Below, in pieces: positions 1-9,517 of a stretch of DNA of 64,000 bases. Under the pieces are notes generated by a model. That model ran no database searches, had not been told where the DNA came from, and saw only the letters and a program-made list of their open reading frames with translations. The translations under genes and the position numbers were made by a program. The number at the start of each line of letters is the position of its first letter. Position 1 is the first letter of the stretch. The DNA comes from Synechococcus sp. UW179A (GTDB taxonomy: Bacteria; Cyanobacteriota; Cyanobacteriia; PCC-6307; Cyanobiaceae), in assembly GCF_900473965.1 (NCBI RefSeq), contig NZ_UCNJ01000032.1, forward strand, positions 62,001 through 126,000. Direction: 5' to 3'.

Positions 1-619
1 CGATGGCATCAGCTGCGTTTACAGCCGAAGCGATGCCTCCCTCGCAAACCAGCAGGATTGAGGAGGGAAGCTGCTCTCTCAAAGGATGTAACAGGTTCAT
101 GGCCGGCGGAGAGAGCTGTGCAGTGTCTTCTGTGTATCCAAACAGGGTCGTCCCAACCCAATCACATCCCAGAGCCGCAGCCCTCAGGCCGTTTTCAACA
201 CTGTCGACATCCGCCATCAAGGTTGCACCGAGCTCTGTTCTCGCTAATTGGATCAGCGTCTCAAGCGCTTGGCCTGAGGGCCGCTTGCGGGCGGTTGCAT
301 CCAGCGCAATCACATCAGCACCAGCCCCCCAGACAGCTCTCAGCTCCTCCCAACGAGGAGTGATGTAGACCGAACTATCGGGGAAAGAGCGTTTCCACAG
401 ACCAACGATCAGAGCATCCGGACAACGCTCCCGAACAGCTCCGATATGCTCAGGACTCTCCAGCCTGACACCGATAGCACCGTTGCGAAGACTGGCTTCG
501 GCCATAGCGGCGATCACATCAGGATGACGCATTGGAGACCCCTCGGGGGCCTGAACAGAAACAATCAGGCCTCCCTGGAGATGATCGCGAGACAAGCGAT
601 TCCTGGACGAGACGACCAT
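1..619 (-). CDS. nanE: N-acetylmannosamine-6-phosphate 2-epimerase, 3' end beyond window
   Basis: Cytosolic TIM-barrel enzyme interconverting ManNAc-6-P and GlcNAc-6-P in amino-sugar metabolism. Read on the minus strand from the ATG at 617-619, it shows the NanE N-terminus GGLIVSVQAPEG, then SSVYITPRWEEL and VIALDAT, which line up with the family phosphate- and substrate-binding strands. About 206 codons are present; the family is near 230 residues, so only the C-terminus is missing because the window begins inside the gene. It lies 6 bases after the stop of the next minus-strand gene and is probably cotranscribed with it. Confidence 0.85.
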   Translation of the reverse strand, partial: MVVSSRNRLSRDHLQGGLIVSVQAPEGSPMRHPDVIAAMAEASLRNGAIGVRLESPEHIGAVRERCPDALIVGLWKRSFPDSSVYITPRWEELRAVWGAGADVIALDATARKRPSGQALETLIQLARTELGATLMADVDSVENGLRAAALGCDWVGTTLFGYTEDTAQLSPPAMNLLHPLREQLPSSILLVCEGGIASAVNAADAI

Positions 620-625
620 GACCTC

Positions 626-1117
626 TCAGGACGCTTTAGGCAAATCATGCTCGCTGACAGGTGTCAGCCAGCGGCGCAATCGTTGAGGACCGGCTGCTGG
701 AACCGGACGAAGACTCGGGGCCGGCATATCGGTACTGATCTCAGGATCCACCACGCGACCCACGTCATCCAGACAGGTTTTCAACAACGTGCTGAAACGA
801 TTCAGTCCAGGACTCAGGGTCTCAGATCCCACAACTGATGTTGCTTCGGGTTTAGCAGCAGGCGCTGCACTCGATTCAGGCGAAGCGATCGGAGAAACCT
901 CAGCCACTGGCTGTGCCATGGGTGATGGAGAACAGTCTTCAGAAGCCAGCAAACCCATCGGCAGGGAGTCGACACCGAAGCGGTGAACCCACTGCAGTTC
1001 GAGCCTTGTCAACAGCTGTTGGTCGTCCTGTTGCAGAGCCTGTTCGATCAGGTGCTGAAGGCTGATCTGACGAGGGTCCTGATGCTGGTAAGGGGAATGG
1101 TTCACGGAATCAGGCAA
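626..1117 (-). CDS. Conserved cyanobacterial hypothetical protein
   Basis: A 163-residue soluble protein that I cannot assign to a function. The N-terminal third is charged and helical (Gln-rich, QISLQHLIEQALQQDD). The middle is an Ala/Pro/Ser-rich linker, and the C-terminal third (FSTLLKTCLDDVGRVV) looks like a short folded helix. Its first codons overlap the end of the ABC permease gene by 8 bases, so it belongs to the same minus-strand operon. There are no membrane segments and no signal peptide. Confidence 0.7.
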   Translation of the reverse strand: MPDSVNHSPYQHQDPRQISLQHLIEQALQQDDQQLLTRLELQWVHRFGVDSLPMGLLASEDCSPSPMAQPVAEVSPIASPESSAAPAAKPEATSVVGSETLSPGLNRFSTLLKTCLDDVGRVVDPEISTDMPAPSLRPVPAAGPQRLRRWLTPVSEHDLPKAS

Positions 1118-1967
1118 GCTTGCGATTGAGCAACGGGCGGATCAACAGGAACAACGCGGCCGTCAACAGCGTCAACACCAGAAGGCAGGTGGTGCCGGTG
1201 ACGGAGCCATAGGGCGCTTCCAGCAGAACCGATGACAGATCAAGCGGGCCGGCATAAGCGGCACGAATGGGTTCAATCGCGAAGGTAAGGGGATTTAGCG
1301 ATGCAAGCCAGCCCAGCCAGGGAGGCATGAAACTCAGAGGGGCCAGCGCCGTGCTTGCGAACAGCAGAGGCAGGTTGGCCACAAAGATCACTGCAATCAA
1401 TTCGATGTGTCCTGGCAGGGCGAACGCCAATCCAAGGCTCAGAGCTGTGACTGCGAACACCAGCAGCAGCAACGTGAGCACCACCAGCAGAAGACCAGCA
1501 GCGCCTGGCCAGCCATAACCGAGCAAAGATGCGGTGAGCATGATCGCCAGGCTCTGCACAAGACTCAACGTCGTGATGTAGATGACCGAGGCCAGAACAA
1601 TTGAACTGCGACTGCGTAGCGGAGCGACCAAAAGACGGTTTAGGAAACCGAATTCACGGTCGAACATCACTGGAAGCCCTGCATTGAGCGCAGCACTGAA
1701 GGCGGTGAACACAATCACCCCGGCTCCCAGAAAACGGCCATAGCTCATGCCACCTGGCAGCAACCCCTCTGGTGCGCGTGAGAACAAAGCACCAAACAGA
1801 ACCAACCAGATCAATGGTTGGAGCACACCGGCCACCAATGTGGATGGACGCCGTTGCAGCTGAAGGAACAGACGTCGCGTCAGAGCGAAGGTTTCCTGGA
1901 GAAGCTCAGCAAACGCCGATCCGTTGTCGGAGTTTGAGGAATTTGTACCGAGGGCAGGACTGGTCAT
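1110..1967 (-). CDS. ABC-2 type transporter permease
   Basis: Inner-membrane permease of about 286 residues with six hydrophobic segments in ABC-2 (DrrB/NodJ) arrangement, including the conserved region MPPWLGWLASLNPLTFAIEP between the last helices. I place the start at the ATG giving MTSPALG rather than 34 codons upstream, because the upstream extension lies inside the ATPase gene and is not family-like; the overlap with that gene is impossible to avoid fully only if the long form is used. The partner is the ATPase directly upstream. In marine picocyanobacteria this pair sits with ctaA/ctaB, but its substrate is not shown by the sequence. Confidence 0.85.
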   Translation of the reverse strand: MTSPALGTNSSNSDNGSAFAELLQETFALTRRLFLQLQRRPSTLVAGVLQPLIWLVLFGALFSRAPEGLLPGGMSYGRFLGAGVIVFTAFSAALNAGLPVMFDREFGFLNRLLVAPLRSRSSIVLASVIYITTLSLVQSLAIMLTASLLGYGWPGAAGLLLVVLTLLLLVFAVTALSLGLAFALPGHIELIAVIFVANLPLLFASTALAPLSFMPPWLGWLASLNPLTFAIEPIRAAYAGPLDLSSVLLEAPYGSVTGTTCLLVLTLLTAALFLLIRPLLNRKLA

Positions 1968-2004
1968 TGACAAGACGAAAACTGAAAGAACATCAGGACA
2001 GGCC

Positions 2005-3018
2005 TCAACGCATCGACTGGCGTCGCTCTTGTTTGGGATCGCGCTGACCTGCAACGGCAAGCTCGGCATCCATCAGCGTGCGGCCCGTGGCCTGCAGATA
2101 CACATCGTCGAGGCTGGGACGACTCTGTGAAAGGGAGAACACGTCGAAAGCCTCACTCGCCAACCGTTGCTTCAGCGCTGCAAGCACATGCTCACCATCG
2201 ACAACGAGATTGAGTGAATAACCCTGAGCGCGATTAATCACGATCCGCCTGACGCCGTCCACCACTTCGAGAAGTTGACGAACGCGTTCCGCTTCTAGCT
2301 GATCACTGAATTCGCGGACTCTCAGAGTCACCCGATCTCCACCGAGCTCACGTTTCAGGGCTTCCGGGGGACCCTCTGCAATCACACGACCGGCATCGAT
2401 GATCGCCATCCGATCAGCAAGAGCCTCCACTTCCTCGAGGTAATGACTGCTCAGCAGGATCGTGGTTCCCTGATCGCGCAGGTCCCGAAGCACCTCCCAG
2501 ATCACAGCGCGACTTTCGATATCGAGTCCGACTGTCGGCTCATCCAGAACAAGCAGCTGCGGTTGGTGCAATAGACCAGAAGCAAGATCCAGACGCCGTC
2601 GCATCCCTCCGGAATAGGTACCGCAGCGACGATCGATCCAATCGCCCATCGACATCCGATCCACCAGTTGATCAATCCGATTATTCCTGTCCTGCCGTGG
2701 CAGATGGTAGAGATCTCCCTGGAGTGCCAGAAGCTCGCGGCCGGTGAGGATCTTGTCAATCGCCACCTCCTGAGCCACGTAGCCCATCAGTTGGCGAACC
2801 GTTCGAGGCTCCTGAAGTGCGTCCACCCCTGCAACAACGACGCGGCCTTGATCAGGGGCAAGCAGTGTGGCCAAGATGCGCAATGCAGTGGTTTTTCCGG
2901 CTCCATTCGGTCCAAGCAATCCGTAGAGGCAGCCGGAAGGAACCGACAAACTGAGTCCGCTCAGAGCCGAAACGGTCCCATAGGACTTTTCCAGTTGATC
3001 CAGCTCAAGCAGTGACAT
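2005..3018 (-). CDS. ABC transporter ATP-binding protein (DrrA/CcmA type)
   Basis: Cytoplasmic ATPase of 337 residues. Walker A GPNGAGKTT is at about residues 36-44, the signature is YSGGMRRRL, Walker B is LLVLDEPTVGLD, and the H-loop is LSSHYLEEV. A C-terminal domain of about 100 residues is typical of DrrA-type exporters. The start MSLLELDQLEKSYG is chosen because homologs begin at this strand; an ATG 13 codons upstream would overlap ctaB. It acts with the permease immediately downstream as an exporter of unknown substrate. Confidence 0.9.
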   Translation of the reverse strand: MSLLELDQLEKSYGTVSALSGLSLSVPSGCLYGLLGPNGAGKTTALRILATLLAPDQGRVVVAGVDALQEPRTVRQLMGYVAQEVAIDKILTGRELLALQGDLYHLPRQDRNNRIDQLVDRMSMGDWIDRRCGTYSGGMRRRLDLASGLLHQPQLLVLDEPTVGLDIESRAVIWEVLRDLRDQGTTILLSSHYLEEVEALADRMAIIDAGRVIAEGPPEALKRELGGDRVTLRVREFSDQLEAERVRQLLEVVDGVRRIVINRAQGYSLNLVVDGEHVLAALKQRLASEAFDVFSLSQSRPSLDDVYLQATGRTLMDAELAVAGQRDPKQERRQSMR

Positions 3019-3046
3019 CCCGCCCACAGAAACAATCGTTTGAAAT

Positions 3047-4054
3047 CTAGGAAGCAATCCCAGGGAACCCTGCAGTCAGCGTCATTAGAAATCCCCTGAG
3101 CTGAAGATCAAACAGGGAAGCCGCGGAGAGACGGCTGATGATCAGCAACAGACAGATCCCGAAGAGATAAAGAATCGACCAGCGGAACAGTCCTTTAGCG
3201 CGATCAGTGCTGTCAGGGTCTTCAGCGAGTTTGCCGATCATCTGCAGCAGGCGTCCATTGAAGGGAAGCACTAAAAGGCCATAGAAAAGCCCACCCTCAG
3301 GCAGTGCCCAGATCCCAAGCATGCTGATTAGAACCGTTGCCCAGCCATAACGGCGAATGGCGCGCGCTGTAACGACAGACCCTTTCACGACAGGAAGCAT
3401 GGGAATGCCGACCGCCCGGTAGTCATCGCGCAGAAGCAGGGCCAGAGCCCAGAAATGCGCCGGCGTCCACACCATCACTAGAGCAAACAGCCACCAGCCA
3501 CTCAGCCCCACATGGCCGGTGGCTGCGGCTGCACCTACCAGAGGAGGGATGGCACCAGCGACACCTCCAACCACGATGTTCTGAGGGGTCCTTGGCTTGA
3601 GCAGTGCCGTATAAAGCAGGACATAACTGCAGAGCCCCAGCAGCGAAAGCCCTGCGGCGAGACAATTCACACCACTAACGAGCAGCATTGCCGCCGCAAG
3701 TGTGCAGGAGACAGCACCGGCGAAAGCGGCTGTTGGAGACAATCGACCCGAAGGCAGAGCACGGCCGCTTGTGCGCTGCATGCGGCCATCAAGCTCCTGC
3801 TCCCATAAACAATTGAGGACTCCTGCGGCGGCTGCGGCGAGAGCTCCCCCGCCGAGTGTGCAGACCAGTCTCGGAGAGGAGAGTGGCCAGCCCTCGGTCA
3901 AGGCCATGCCACCGAGTGTCGTGGCCAGCAGCAGAGGGATTAGTCGCGGTTTGGCCACCTCAAGCCAGGGAGGAAGTTTGATGCGTTTGCGCGAAGGAAC
4001 AACCTGTTCGCGCGTGAGCGGAGCCGAGGCTGCAGCTGTGGCGGAACTAGCCAT
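3047..4054 (-). CDS. ctaB: Protoheme IX farnesyltransferase (heme O synthase)
   Basis: Membrane prenyltransferase that adds farnesyl to protoheme to make heme O, the precursor of heme A for cytochrome c oxidase. About nine hydrophobic segments follow a short basic N-terminus. The two Asp-rich family motifs are present in cyanobacterial form: [19 protein letters not shown] and [12 protein letters not shown]. The start codon overlaps the end of ctaA by 8 bases, so the two heme-A genes are translationally coupled. Confidence 0.93.
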   Translation of the reverse strand: MASSATAAASAPLTREQVVPSRKRIKLPPWLEVAKPRLIPLLLATTLGGMALTEGWPLSSPRLVCTLGGGALAAAAAGVLNCLWEQELDGRMQRTSGRALPSGRLSPTAAFAGAVSCTLAAAMLLVSGVNCLAAGLSLLGLCSYVLLYTALLKPRTPQNIVVGGVAGAIPPLVGAAAATGHVGLSGWWLFALVMVWTPAHFWALALLLRDDYRAVGIPMLPVVKGSVVTARAIRRYGWATVLISMLGIWALPEGGLFYGLLVLPFNGRLLQMIGKLAEDPDSTDRAKGLFRWSILYLFGICLLLIISRLSAASLFDLQLRGFLMTLTAGFPGIAS

Positions 4055-4979
4055 GACAGGCCTCCAGGGCAGAAGAGTCGAGAACGACGGGGAGTGGATT
4101 AGATGAAGGGGGTTGACGCCTGCAGGTCAGTCCTGCAAGAACCGCGACAAGAAGACAAGCCACGAGCTGATGAGCCACGGTCACTGCGGGCTGTGAAAGG
4201 CCAAGACGCAGAGTGGTGACACCAAGGCCGATCTGTGTGACGACGAGCAGAGGAGCCATCAGCAGAAGCGGCCATTGCTCTCGCCCCCAGCGCCCACTGA
4301 GCAGGGCCACCAGGACGAAAAGCAGCACACTTAAAGCTGCTGGCGTGGCTGCGGCACGATGCCAATGCAACCATTGGCAAGACTGACCTGCTTCAAGACA
4401 GCGCTGAGAGGCCCAAGACGTAGCCATGCCAGCACCGAGGAGGCACTGGCCAGAAACCGCCAACACGCTCAATGAGCCGAAAACGGTCCACCAGCGAGGC
4501 GGCGCGACGGACTGGGGGCCTGCCAAAAGTGTCTGGGTAAGACCACTGACCGTGATCACCAGGGTGAGCGCTAGAGCCAGATGAGCCGTGACCACACCCG
4601 AAGGCAACAGTTTCAAAACCGTGAGCGCTCCGAGGCCTCCCTGCAGTGCAACCATCAGCACCAGAAGGGCGCTAAGAGGCAGCAACCATCCAGGCAGATC
4701 ACGGCGATACCACCAGACGACCGCCATCTGCACCAGAAGTGCCACGCCTACGACAAAGGCATCGAGACGATGAAACCACTCGAGGAAGACCTGGACGTTC
4801 ATCTGACGACCAGGCAACAGGCTGCCGTAACAAAGAGGCCAATCAGGACAGGCCAGGCCTGCCTCCATGACCCTCGTCGCTCCTCCGATCACCACCAGAG
4901 CCACGAGGGCCACCACGAGATGGGCAGCCAACTGAGCCAGGCGGAGACGAATCGGATTGAGAGACGATGCAGTCAACAC
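4047..4979 (-). CDS. ctaA: Heme A synthase
   Basis: COX15/CtaA-family membrane protein of 310 residues with eight hydrophobic helices. It oxidises the C8 methyl of heme O. Heme-ligand histidines appear in [24 protein letters not shown] and AHQLVACL, and the conserved loop cysteines in CPDWPLCYG. It is the first gene of a minus-strand run and faces away from ctaC across 228 bases that should hold promoters for both directions. Confidence 0.93.
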   Translation of the reverse strand: MLTASSLNPIRLRLAQLAAHLVVALVALVVIGGATRVMEAGLACPDWPLCYGSLLPGRQMNVQVFLEWFHRLDAFVVGVALLVQMAVVWWYRRDLPGWLLPLSALLVLMVALQGGLGALTVLKLLPSGVVTAHLALALTLVITVSGLTQTLLAGPQSVAPPRWWTVFGSLSVLAVSGQCLLGAGMATSWASQRCLEAGQSCQWLHWHRAAATPAALSVLLFVLVALLSGRWGREQWPLLLMAPLLVVTQIGLGVTTLRLGLSQPAVTVAHQLVACLLVAVLAGLTCRRQPPSSNPLPVVLDSSALEACHG

Positions 4980-5207
4980 AAACTCCTAAATGGAGATGGT
5001 TATCCACGGAACGTAGCCGTTTGAATCAGAACGGCACGATGTGTAGCCGAGTGCAACATCTGCAATCTCAGACTTGATGAGACTTTGCTGACAAGAGAGC
5101 TCTTTAGCTCAGAAAAGCCGAAGGATTTTCAGGCTTGCTTAACAATCAACGCGTGGTGATTATTAACCAACCTCCATAGCCTGAAGACAAACAGATTGAG
5201 GTCCGGG

Positions 5208-6032
5208 GTGCCCATCCCCTCAGCAATTCTGACGCTGGTCATAGGAATGCTCCTCGTGCTCGGGGGGCTCTGGATTGGCCAGAACATCAACCTTCTTCCA
5301 ATTGATGCCAGTGCCAATGCGCCGATTTACGACGAGTTGTTTCGTGTTTTGTTCAGCATTGGCACAATCCTTTTTGTAGGAATAGTCGGATTAATTCTTT
5401 TCAGCCTTGTGCGTTTTCGTCGCCGTCCAGGACAGCTCGGTGATGGATTGGCGCTTGAGGGCAATCTTCCACTCGAAGTGTTCTGGACTGCTGTTCCGGC
5501 AATCGTTGTTCTGTTCGTTGGGCTCTACAGCTACGACATCTACGAACGCATGGGTGGGATGGTCCCACTCGGCCATGGCAACCACGGCACTGAGACCGTG
5601 GTTGATCAGCGCATTTGGGGTGGCATCGGCTCGACGCAGGATTCCCAGATAGCCACAACGACAGGCATACCGCCACTGCCCATTGAGGTGACAGCAATGC
5701 AGTTTGCATTCCTCTTCCATTACCCCGACGGAGACATCATTTCCGGAGAAATGCATGTGCCTGTCGACCGACCAGTTTCACTACGGATGGAAGCCAAAGA
5801 TGTGATTCATGCGTTTTGGATTCCTGAATTCCGGCTGAAGCAGGACGTGATCCCCGGTCAGCCGACGGTTCTCGACTTCACCCCAACCCGCACGGGCAGT
5901 TACTCGATCGTGTGCGCAGAACTCTGCGGTCCTTATCACGGAGGTATGCGCTCGAGCGTCGTGGTCGACAGCGCCGATGACTTTGACACCTGGCTCCAGT
6001 CCAACAGAAAGCTCCCCGCTGCTGAAGCATGA
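5208..6032 (+). CDS. ctaC: Cytochrome c oxidase subunit II
   Basis: Subunit II of the aa3-type oxidase, which takes electrons from soluble cytochrome c or plastocyanin through the CuA centre on the lumen/periplasm side. Two N-terminal membrane helices precede a cupredoxin domain with CuA ligands in HAFWIPEF and VCAELCGPYHGGM. I choose the GTG giving MPIPSAILTL, which has GAGG about 7 bases upstream; a TTG four codons earlier is possible. The stop overlaps ctaD as ATGA. Confidence 0.93.
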   Translation: MPIPSAILTLVIGMLLVLGGLWIGQNINLLPIDASANAPIYDELFRVLFSIGTILFVGIVGLILFSLVRFRRRPGQLGDGLALEGNLPLEVFWTAVPAIVVLFVGLYSYDIYERMGGMVPLGHGNHGTETVVDQRIWGGIGSTQDSQIATTTGIPPLPIEVTAMQFAFLFHYPDGDIISGEMHVPVDRPVSLRMEAKDVIHAFWIPEFRLKQDVIPGQPTVLDFTPTRTGSYSIVCAELCGPYHGGMRSSVVVDSADDFDTWLQSNRKLPAAEA

Positions 6033-7699
6033 CGATTACAGCTCCCCAAAAAACAGCGCCAGCTTCACCCTCACTGCAACCGCAAGGCTGGCTTCGCTAT
6101 TTGAGCTTCAGCGTCGACCACAAGGTGATCGGCATTCAGTATCTCGTTTGCGGATTTGCCTTCTATCTGATCGGAGGCGCCATGGCGGGCGCGATCAGAA
6201 CCGAACTGCTGAGTCCGGTTTCAGACTTCATGGCCAGAGATGTTTACAACCAGATCCTCACCCTGCACGGGACAGTGATGATCTTTCTCTGGATCGTTCC
6301 AGTGGTCAACGGGGCCTTCGGTAATTACCTGATTCCCTTCTATGTGGGCGCCAGAGATATGGCCTATCCAAGACTGAATGCGGTTGCTTTTTGGCTCATT
6401 CCTCCAGCAGGGCTGATGCTTATTAGCAGTTACTTCATCACGGGAGCAGCACAGTCTGGCTGGACAGCGTATCCACCTCTCAGCATCACAACGCCAGCAA
6501 CTGGTCAAATAATATGGATTCTGAGTGTTCTTCTTCTCGGAGGAAGTTCAATCTTCGGCGGCATTAATTTCATTGCGACGATTCTCAAGCTCCGCCGCCC
6601 TGGCTTGAAATTGATGCAGCTTCCGATGTACTGCTGGGCGATGCTTGGCACAAGCATTCTCGTGGTTCTCTCTACTCCAGTTCTGGCGGGAACACTCATT
6701 ATGCTGAGCTTCGATATTGTTGCTCACACGGGTTTTTTCAATCCAGGCATGGGTGGAAATGTTGTTGTTTACCAACATCTTTTCTGGTTCTATTCTCATC
6801 CCGCGGTTTACATCATGGTGCTGCCAGCTTTTGGCTTAGTTAGCGAAATTCTTCCGGTTCACTGCCGTAAACCCCTCTTTGGATACACAACCATGGTGTA
6901 TTCGATTATGGCCATCGTTGTTCTTGGATTAGTGGTGTGGGCTCATCACATGTTCACCAGTGGCACTCCACCCTGGATGCGTCTGTTCTTCACCATTGCG
7001 ACAGCTTTCATTGCGGTTCCTACCGGAATCAAATTCTTCAATTGGCTTGCAACGCTTTGGGGAGGCCGAATCAGTCTGAACAGTGCTGTGCTGTTTTCTT
7101 GTGGCTTCATTGTGAATTTCGTGCTCGGAGGAATCACTGGTGTGGCCCTCGCACAGGTTCCGTTTGATGTTCATGTTCATGACACCTACTTCGTCGTTGC
7201 CCATTTCCACTACATCGTCTACGGGGGGTCGGTGTTTGTGATTTTCGCTTCGGTTTATCACTGGTATCCCAAAATCACCGGACGCATGCTTGATGAGCAT
7301 CTCGGACGTTTGCATTTCCTGCTGACCTTCGTTGGCTTCAACCTCTGCTTTGCTCCGCAACACTGGCTTGGCCTGAACGGCATGCCTCGCCGGGTGGCCG
7401 AATACGACCCGCAGTTTGAGCTCGTCAATCAGATCAGCAGTGCAGGAGCGCTGCTGATGGCCATCAGCACTCTGCCTTTTCTCTGGAATGTGATTGCCAG
7501 TGCATTTCACGGAGCCATTGCAGGCGACAACCCATGGCGAGCACTCACTCCTGAGTGGCTGACGTCATCGCCACCACCGGTTGAGAACTGGAAAGGAGAT
7601 CCCCCTCTTGTCACCCATCCATATGGCTATGGCACCCCGGCAGACGAGATCGATCTGAACTCCGCCAGCGGTAGTGATCTTTGGAGAAGCGGTCAATGA
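6029..7699 (+). CDS. ctaD: Cytochrome c oxidase subunit I
   Basis: Catalytic heme-copper subunit of 556 residues with twelve membrane helices. CuB/heme a3 ligands and the cross-linked His-Tyr are seen in FYSHPAVYIMVLP, VVWAHHMFTSG and DTYFVVAHFHYIVYGG, with the low-spin heme His in LHGTVMIF. It overlaps ctaC by 4 bases and ctaE by 4 bases, giving a ctaCDE operon that terminates respiratory electron transport. Confidence 0.96.
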   Translation: MTITAPQKTAPASPSLQPQGWLRYLSFSVDHKVIGIQYLVCGFAFYLIGGAMAGAIRTELLSPVSDFMARDVYNQILTLHGTVMIFLWIVPVVNGAFGNYLIPFYVGARDMAYPRLNAVAFWLIPPAGLMLISSYFITGAAQSGWTAYPPLSITTPATGQIIWILSVLLLGGSSIFGGINFIATILKLRRPGLKLMQLPMYCWAMLGTSILVVLSTPVLAGTLIMLSFDIVAHTGFFNPGMGGNVVVYQHLFWFYSHPAVYIMVLPAFGLVSEILPVHCRKPLFGYTTMVYSIMAIVVLGLVVWAHHMFTSGTPPWMRLFFTIATAFIAVPTGIKFFNWLATLWGGRISLNSAVLFSCGFIVNFVLGGITGVALAQVPFDVHVHDTYFVVAHFHYIVYGGSVFVIFASVYHWYPKITGRMLDEHLGRLHFLLTFVGFNLCFAPQHWLGLNGMPRRVAEYDPQFELVNQISSAGALLMAISTLPFLWNVIASAFHGAIAGDNPWRALTPEWLTSSPPPVENWKGDPPLVTHPYGYGTPADEIDLNSASGSDLWRSGQ

Positions 7700-8310
7700 C
7701 ATCACTTACTCCTCAAAACACTCAGCTTGATCACATGGATGATCACGGGGCTGACCACGGGACCGAACATCCGGATCACCGCATGTTCGGACTGGCCACC
7801 TTCCTGGTGGCTGACGCCATGACGTTCGCTGGTTTCTTCGCCGCTTATCTCACCTTCAAGGCAGTCAATCCATTAATGCCGGGTGCGATTTATGAGCTCG
7901 AACTGCCGCTGCCAACGCTCAACACCATTCTGCTGCTGGTGAGTAGCGCAACCTTTCACCGCGCGGGCGTGAACCTGCGCAGACAGCACAACGAACGCTG
8001 CCGCCTCTGGCTGATATTGACCGCAATTCTGGGTCTGGGCTTTCTCGCCAGCCAGATGGTGGAGTACTTCACTTTGCCCTTTGGTCTCGCCGACAATCTC
8101 TACGCCAGCACTTTTTATGCCCTCACGGGGTTCCATGGGCTGCACGTGACACTGGGGACACTGATGATCCTGATTGTGTGGTGGCAATGCCGAACACCTT
8201 CAGGTCGTATCAGTGCCAGCAATCATTTTCCGCTGGAGGCCGCAGAGCTCTACTGGCATTTCGTGGACGGAATCTGGGTCATTCTCTTTGTGATTCTCTA
8301 CCTGATCTAA
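7696..8310 (+). CDS. ctaE: Cytochrome c oxidase subunit III
   Basis: Five-helix subunit III of 204 residues, starting at the ATG that overlaps the ctaD stop (ATGA) and giving MTSLTPQNTQ. The N-terminal segment is His/Asp-rich (DHMDDHGADHG), a feature of cyanobacterial CtaE. The family signature FTLTGFHGLHVTLG-type stretch appears as ALTGFHGLHVTLGT, and the last helix ends in WHFVDGIWVILF. A 5-codon-longer TTG start exists but is unlikely. Confidence 0.94.
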   Translation: MTSLTPQNTQLDHMDDHGADHGTEHPDHRMFGLATFLVADAMTFAGFFAAYLTFKAVNPLMPGAIYELELPLPTLNTILLLVSSATFHRAGVNLRRQHNERCRLWLILTAILGLGFLASQMVEYFTLPFGLADNLYASTFYALTGFHGLHVTLGTLMILIVWWQCRTPSGRISASNHFPLEAAELYWHFVDGIWVILFVILYLI

Positions 8311-8405
8311 CGAGCATCGAGATCGGTTCAATTGACAGAACTTCGACGAAATCCTTGCCCGGGTTGCAGTCTGGAGTCAGAATTGATGTGTCTTTTCCGA
8401 TAGAC

Positions 8406-8762
8406 ATGCTGGTTGGAGATGAATTACTGAACAAGGCGCGAGCTCTCAGCAACCGCCCTGAAGATGAAATCGCCCGGGGCTGCGGTTACGTCGGTCCCAG
8501 TGGCCGTCTGATGCGCAAAAGTTTTTACAGAGCTCTGGTGGAAGCCAAGGGGTACAAACTTCCTTCCAGTAACGGCGGTTCAGGAGGAGGTAGCAGAGGA
8601 CGTCAGGCCGAATTCCGCACACGCGTTCATGGCAACGGCAATCTTCTGATCGGCCATGCCTACACAAAACGCCTTGAGCTTGTTCCAGGCCAGGAATTCA
8701 AGATTGAACTGAACAAGGATTCCGGCACGATCACGCTTCTGCCACTCGCTGAATCCACCTGA
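8406..8762 (+). CDS. cyAbrB-family transcriptional regulator
   Basis: Small cyanobacterial AbrB-like DNA-binding protein (118 residues). The conserved N-terminal block NRPEDEIARGCGYVGPSGR and the C-terminal strand region VPGQEFKIELNKDSG are typical of cyAbrB regulators, which tune carbon/nitrogen genes. I choose the ATG giving MLVGDELLNKA; the open frame upstream overlaps ctaE and is not homologous in type. A strong hairpin terminator follows. Confidence 0.88.
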   Translation: MLVGDELLNKARALSNRPEDEIARGCGYVGPSGRLMRKSFYRALVEAKGYKLPSSNGGSGGGSRGRQAEFRTRVHGNGNLLIGHAYTKRLELVPGQEFKIELNKDSGTITLLPLAEST

Positions 8763-8798
8763 CACCACACGCAGGGCCTCGATCACTCTCAGTGTTCA

Positions 8799-8840
8799 CC
8801 CAAGGAGACAACTGTCTGCTGCTCCTTGGGATTCTTTTTT
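8799..8840 (+). terminator. Rho-independent terminator after cyAbrB gene
   Basis: A perfect 9-base stem CCCAAGGAG/CTCCTTGGG with a 14-base loop is followed by TTCTTTTTT. It ends the plus-strand transcript and may also serve the convergent gene from the other side. Confidence 0.85.
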
Positions 8841-8853
8841 GCAGGCTGTCTCT

Positions 8854-9444
8854 TTAGGCGACGGCAGGAGGATCCTGGCCGTCATCGATGCTCGAGCTGA
8901 ACGCGATCAGCTCGATTCCGCTGAACAGGAAGCTAATGCCCACTAGCGTTCCCAGCACCCAGAGCAAACCCCAGAACTTGAGGGTGACGATTAACAGTCC
9001 CAGAATGAAAGTGATCACTCCGTTGGCGATGGCCCAGCCAGAGCCGGGCTGACTGCTGTTGGCCAGTCCATTGAAGAAGGCCACGACGCCCTCCACAAGG
9101 AAGACGATGCCAATGGCCAAGGCAAACGCAGCAACCTGCTCTGCGGCTTCACCAGGATCGCGAAAGTTACTGATCATCGAACCGCCGGCCACGATGAACA
9201 GCGTGGAGACCACCAAACGCCAGAAGCAGATCCAACGGCCCATCCTGCGGGAACGGGCAAGGTTGCTGATCCAGCCGACCACACCGCCAACCAGAAACAG
9301 CACCGCAATCACGCCTGTGGTCCAAAACGAAGCAATGACTGGGAAGATCAGGGCCAGGACGCCCAGAATGATGAGAAGAATGCCCTCTGCAATCGAGAAA
9401 GCTTTGAAGGTGCCCAGGGATTCGGAGCGGTCCTCGGAATTCAT
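8854..9444 (-). CDS. HdeD/DUF308-family membrane protein
   Basis: A 196-residue integral membrane protein with six regularly spaced hydrophobic helices, each about 20 residues, as in HdeD. Gly-rich helix edges (VLFLVGGVVGWI, FLVEGVVAFFNGL) fit DUF308 repeats. HdeD is linked to acid resistance in enterobacteria; the role in cyanobacteria is not known. I take the internal ATG giving MNSEDRSESLG as start because the 19 upstream codons lack family character. Confidence 0.85.
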   Translation of the reverse strand: MNSEDRSESLGTFKAFSIAEGILLIILGVLALIFPVIASFWTTGVIAVLFLVGGVVGWISNLARSRRMGRWICFWRLVVSTLFIVAGGSMISNFRDPGEAAEQVAAFALAIGIVFLVEGVVAFFNGLANSSQPGSGWAIANGVITFILGLLIVTLKFWGLLWVLGTLVGISFLFSGIELIAFSSSIDDGQDPPAVA

Positions 9445-9517
9445 GAACAGTTCAGAGTGAACAACATCCGAAAGGTATTTAGACCTCACAAATCCCGCCA
9501 TGAATTGCGGTAGTCAT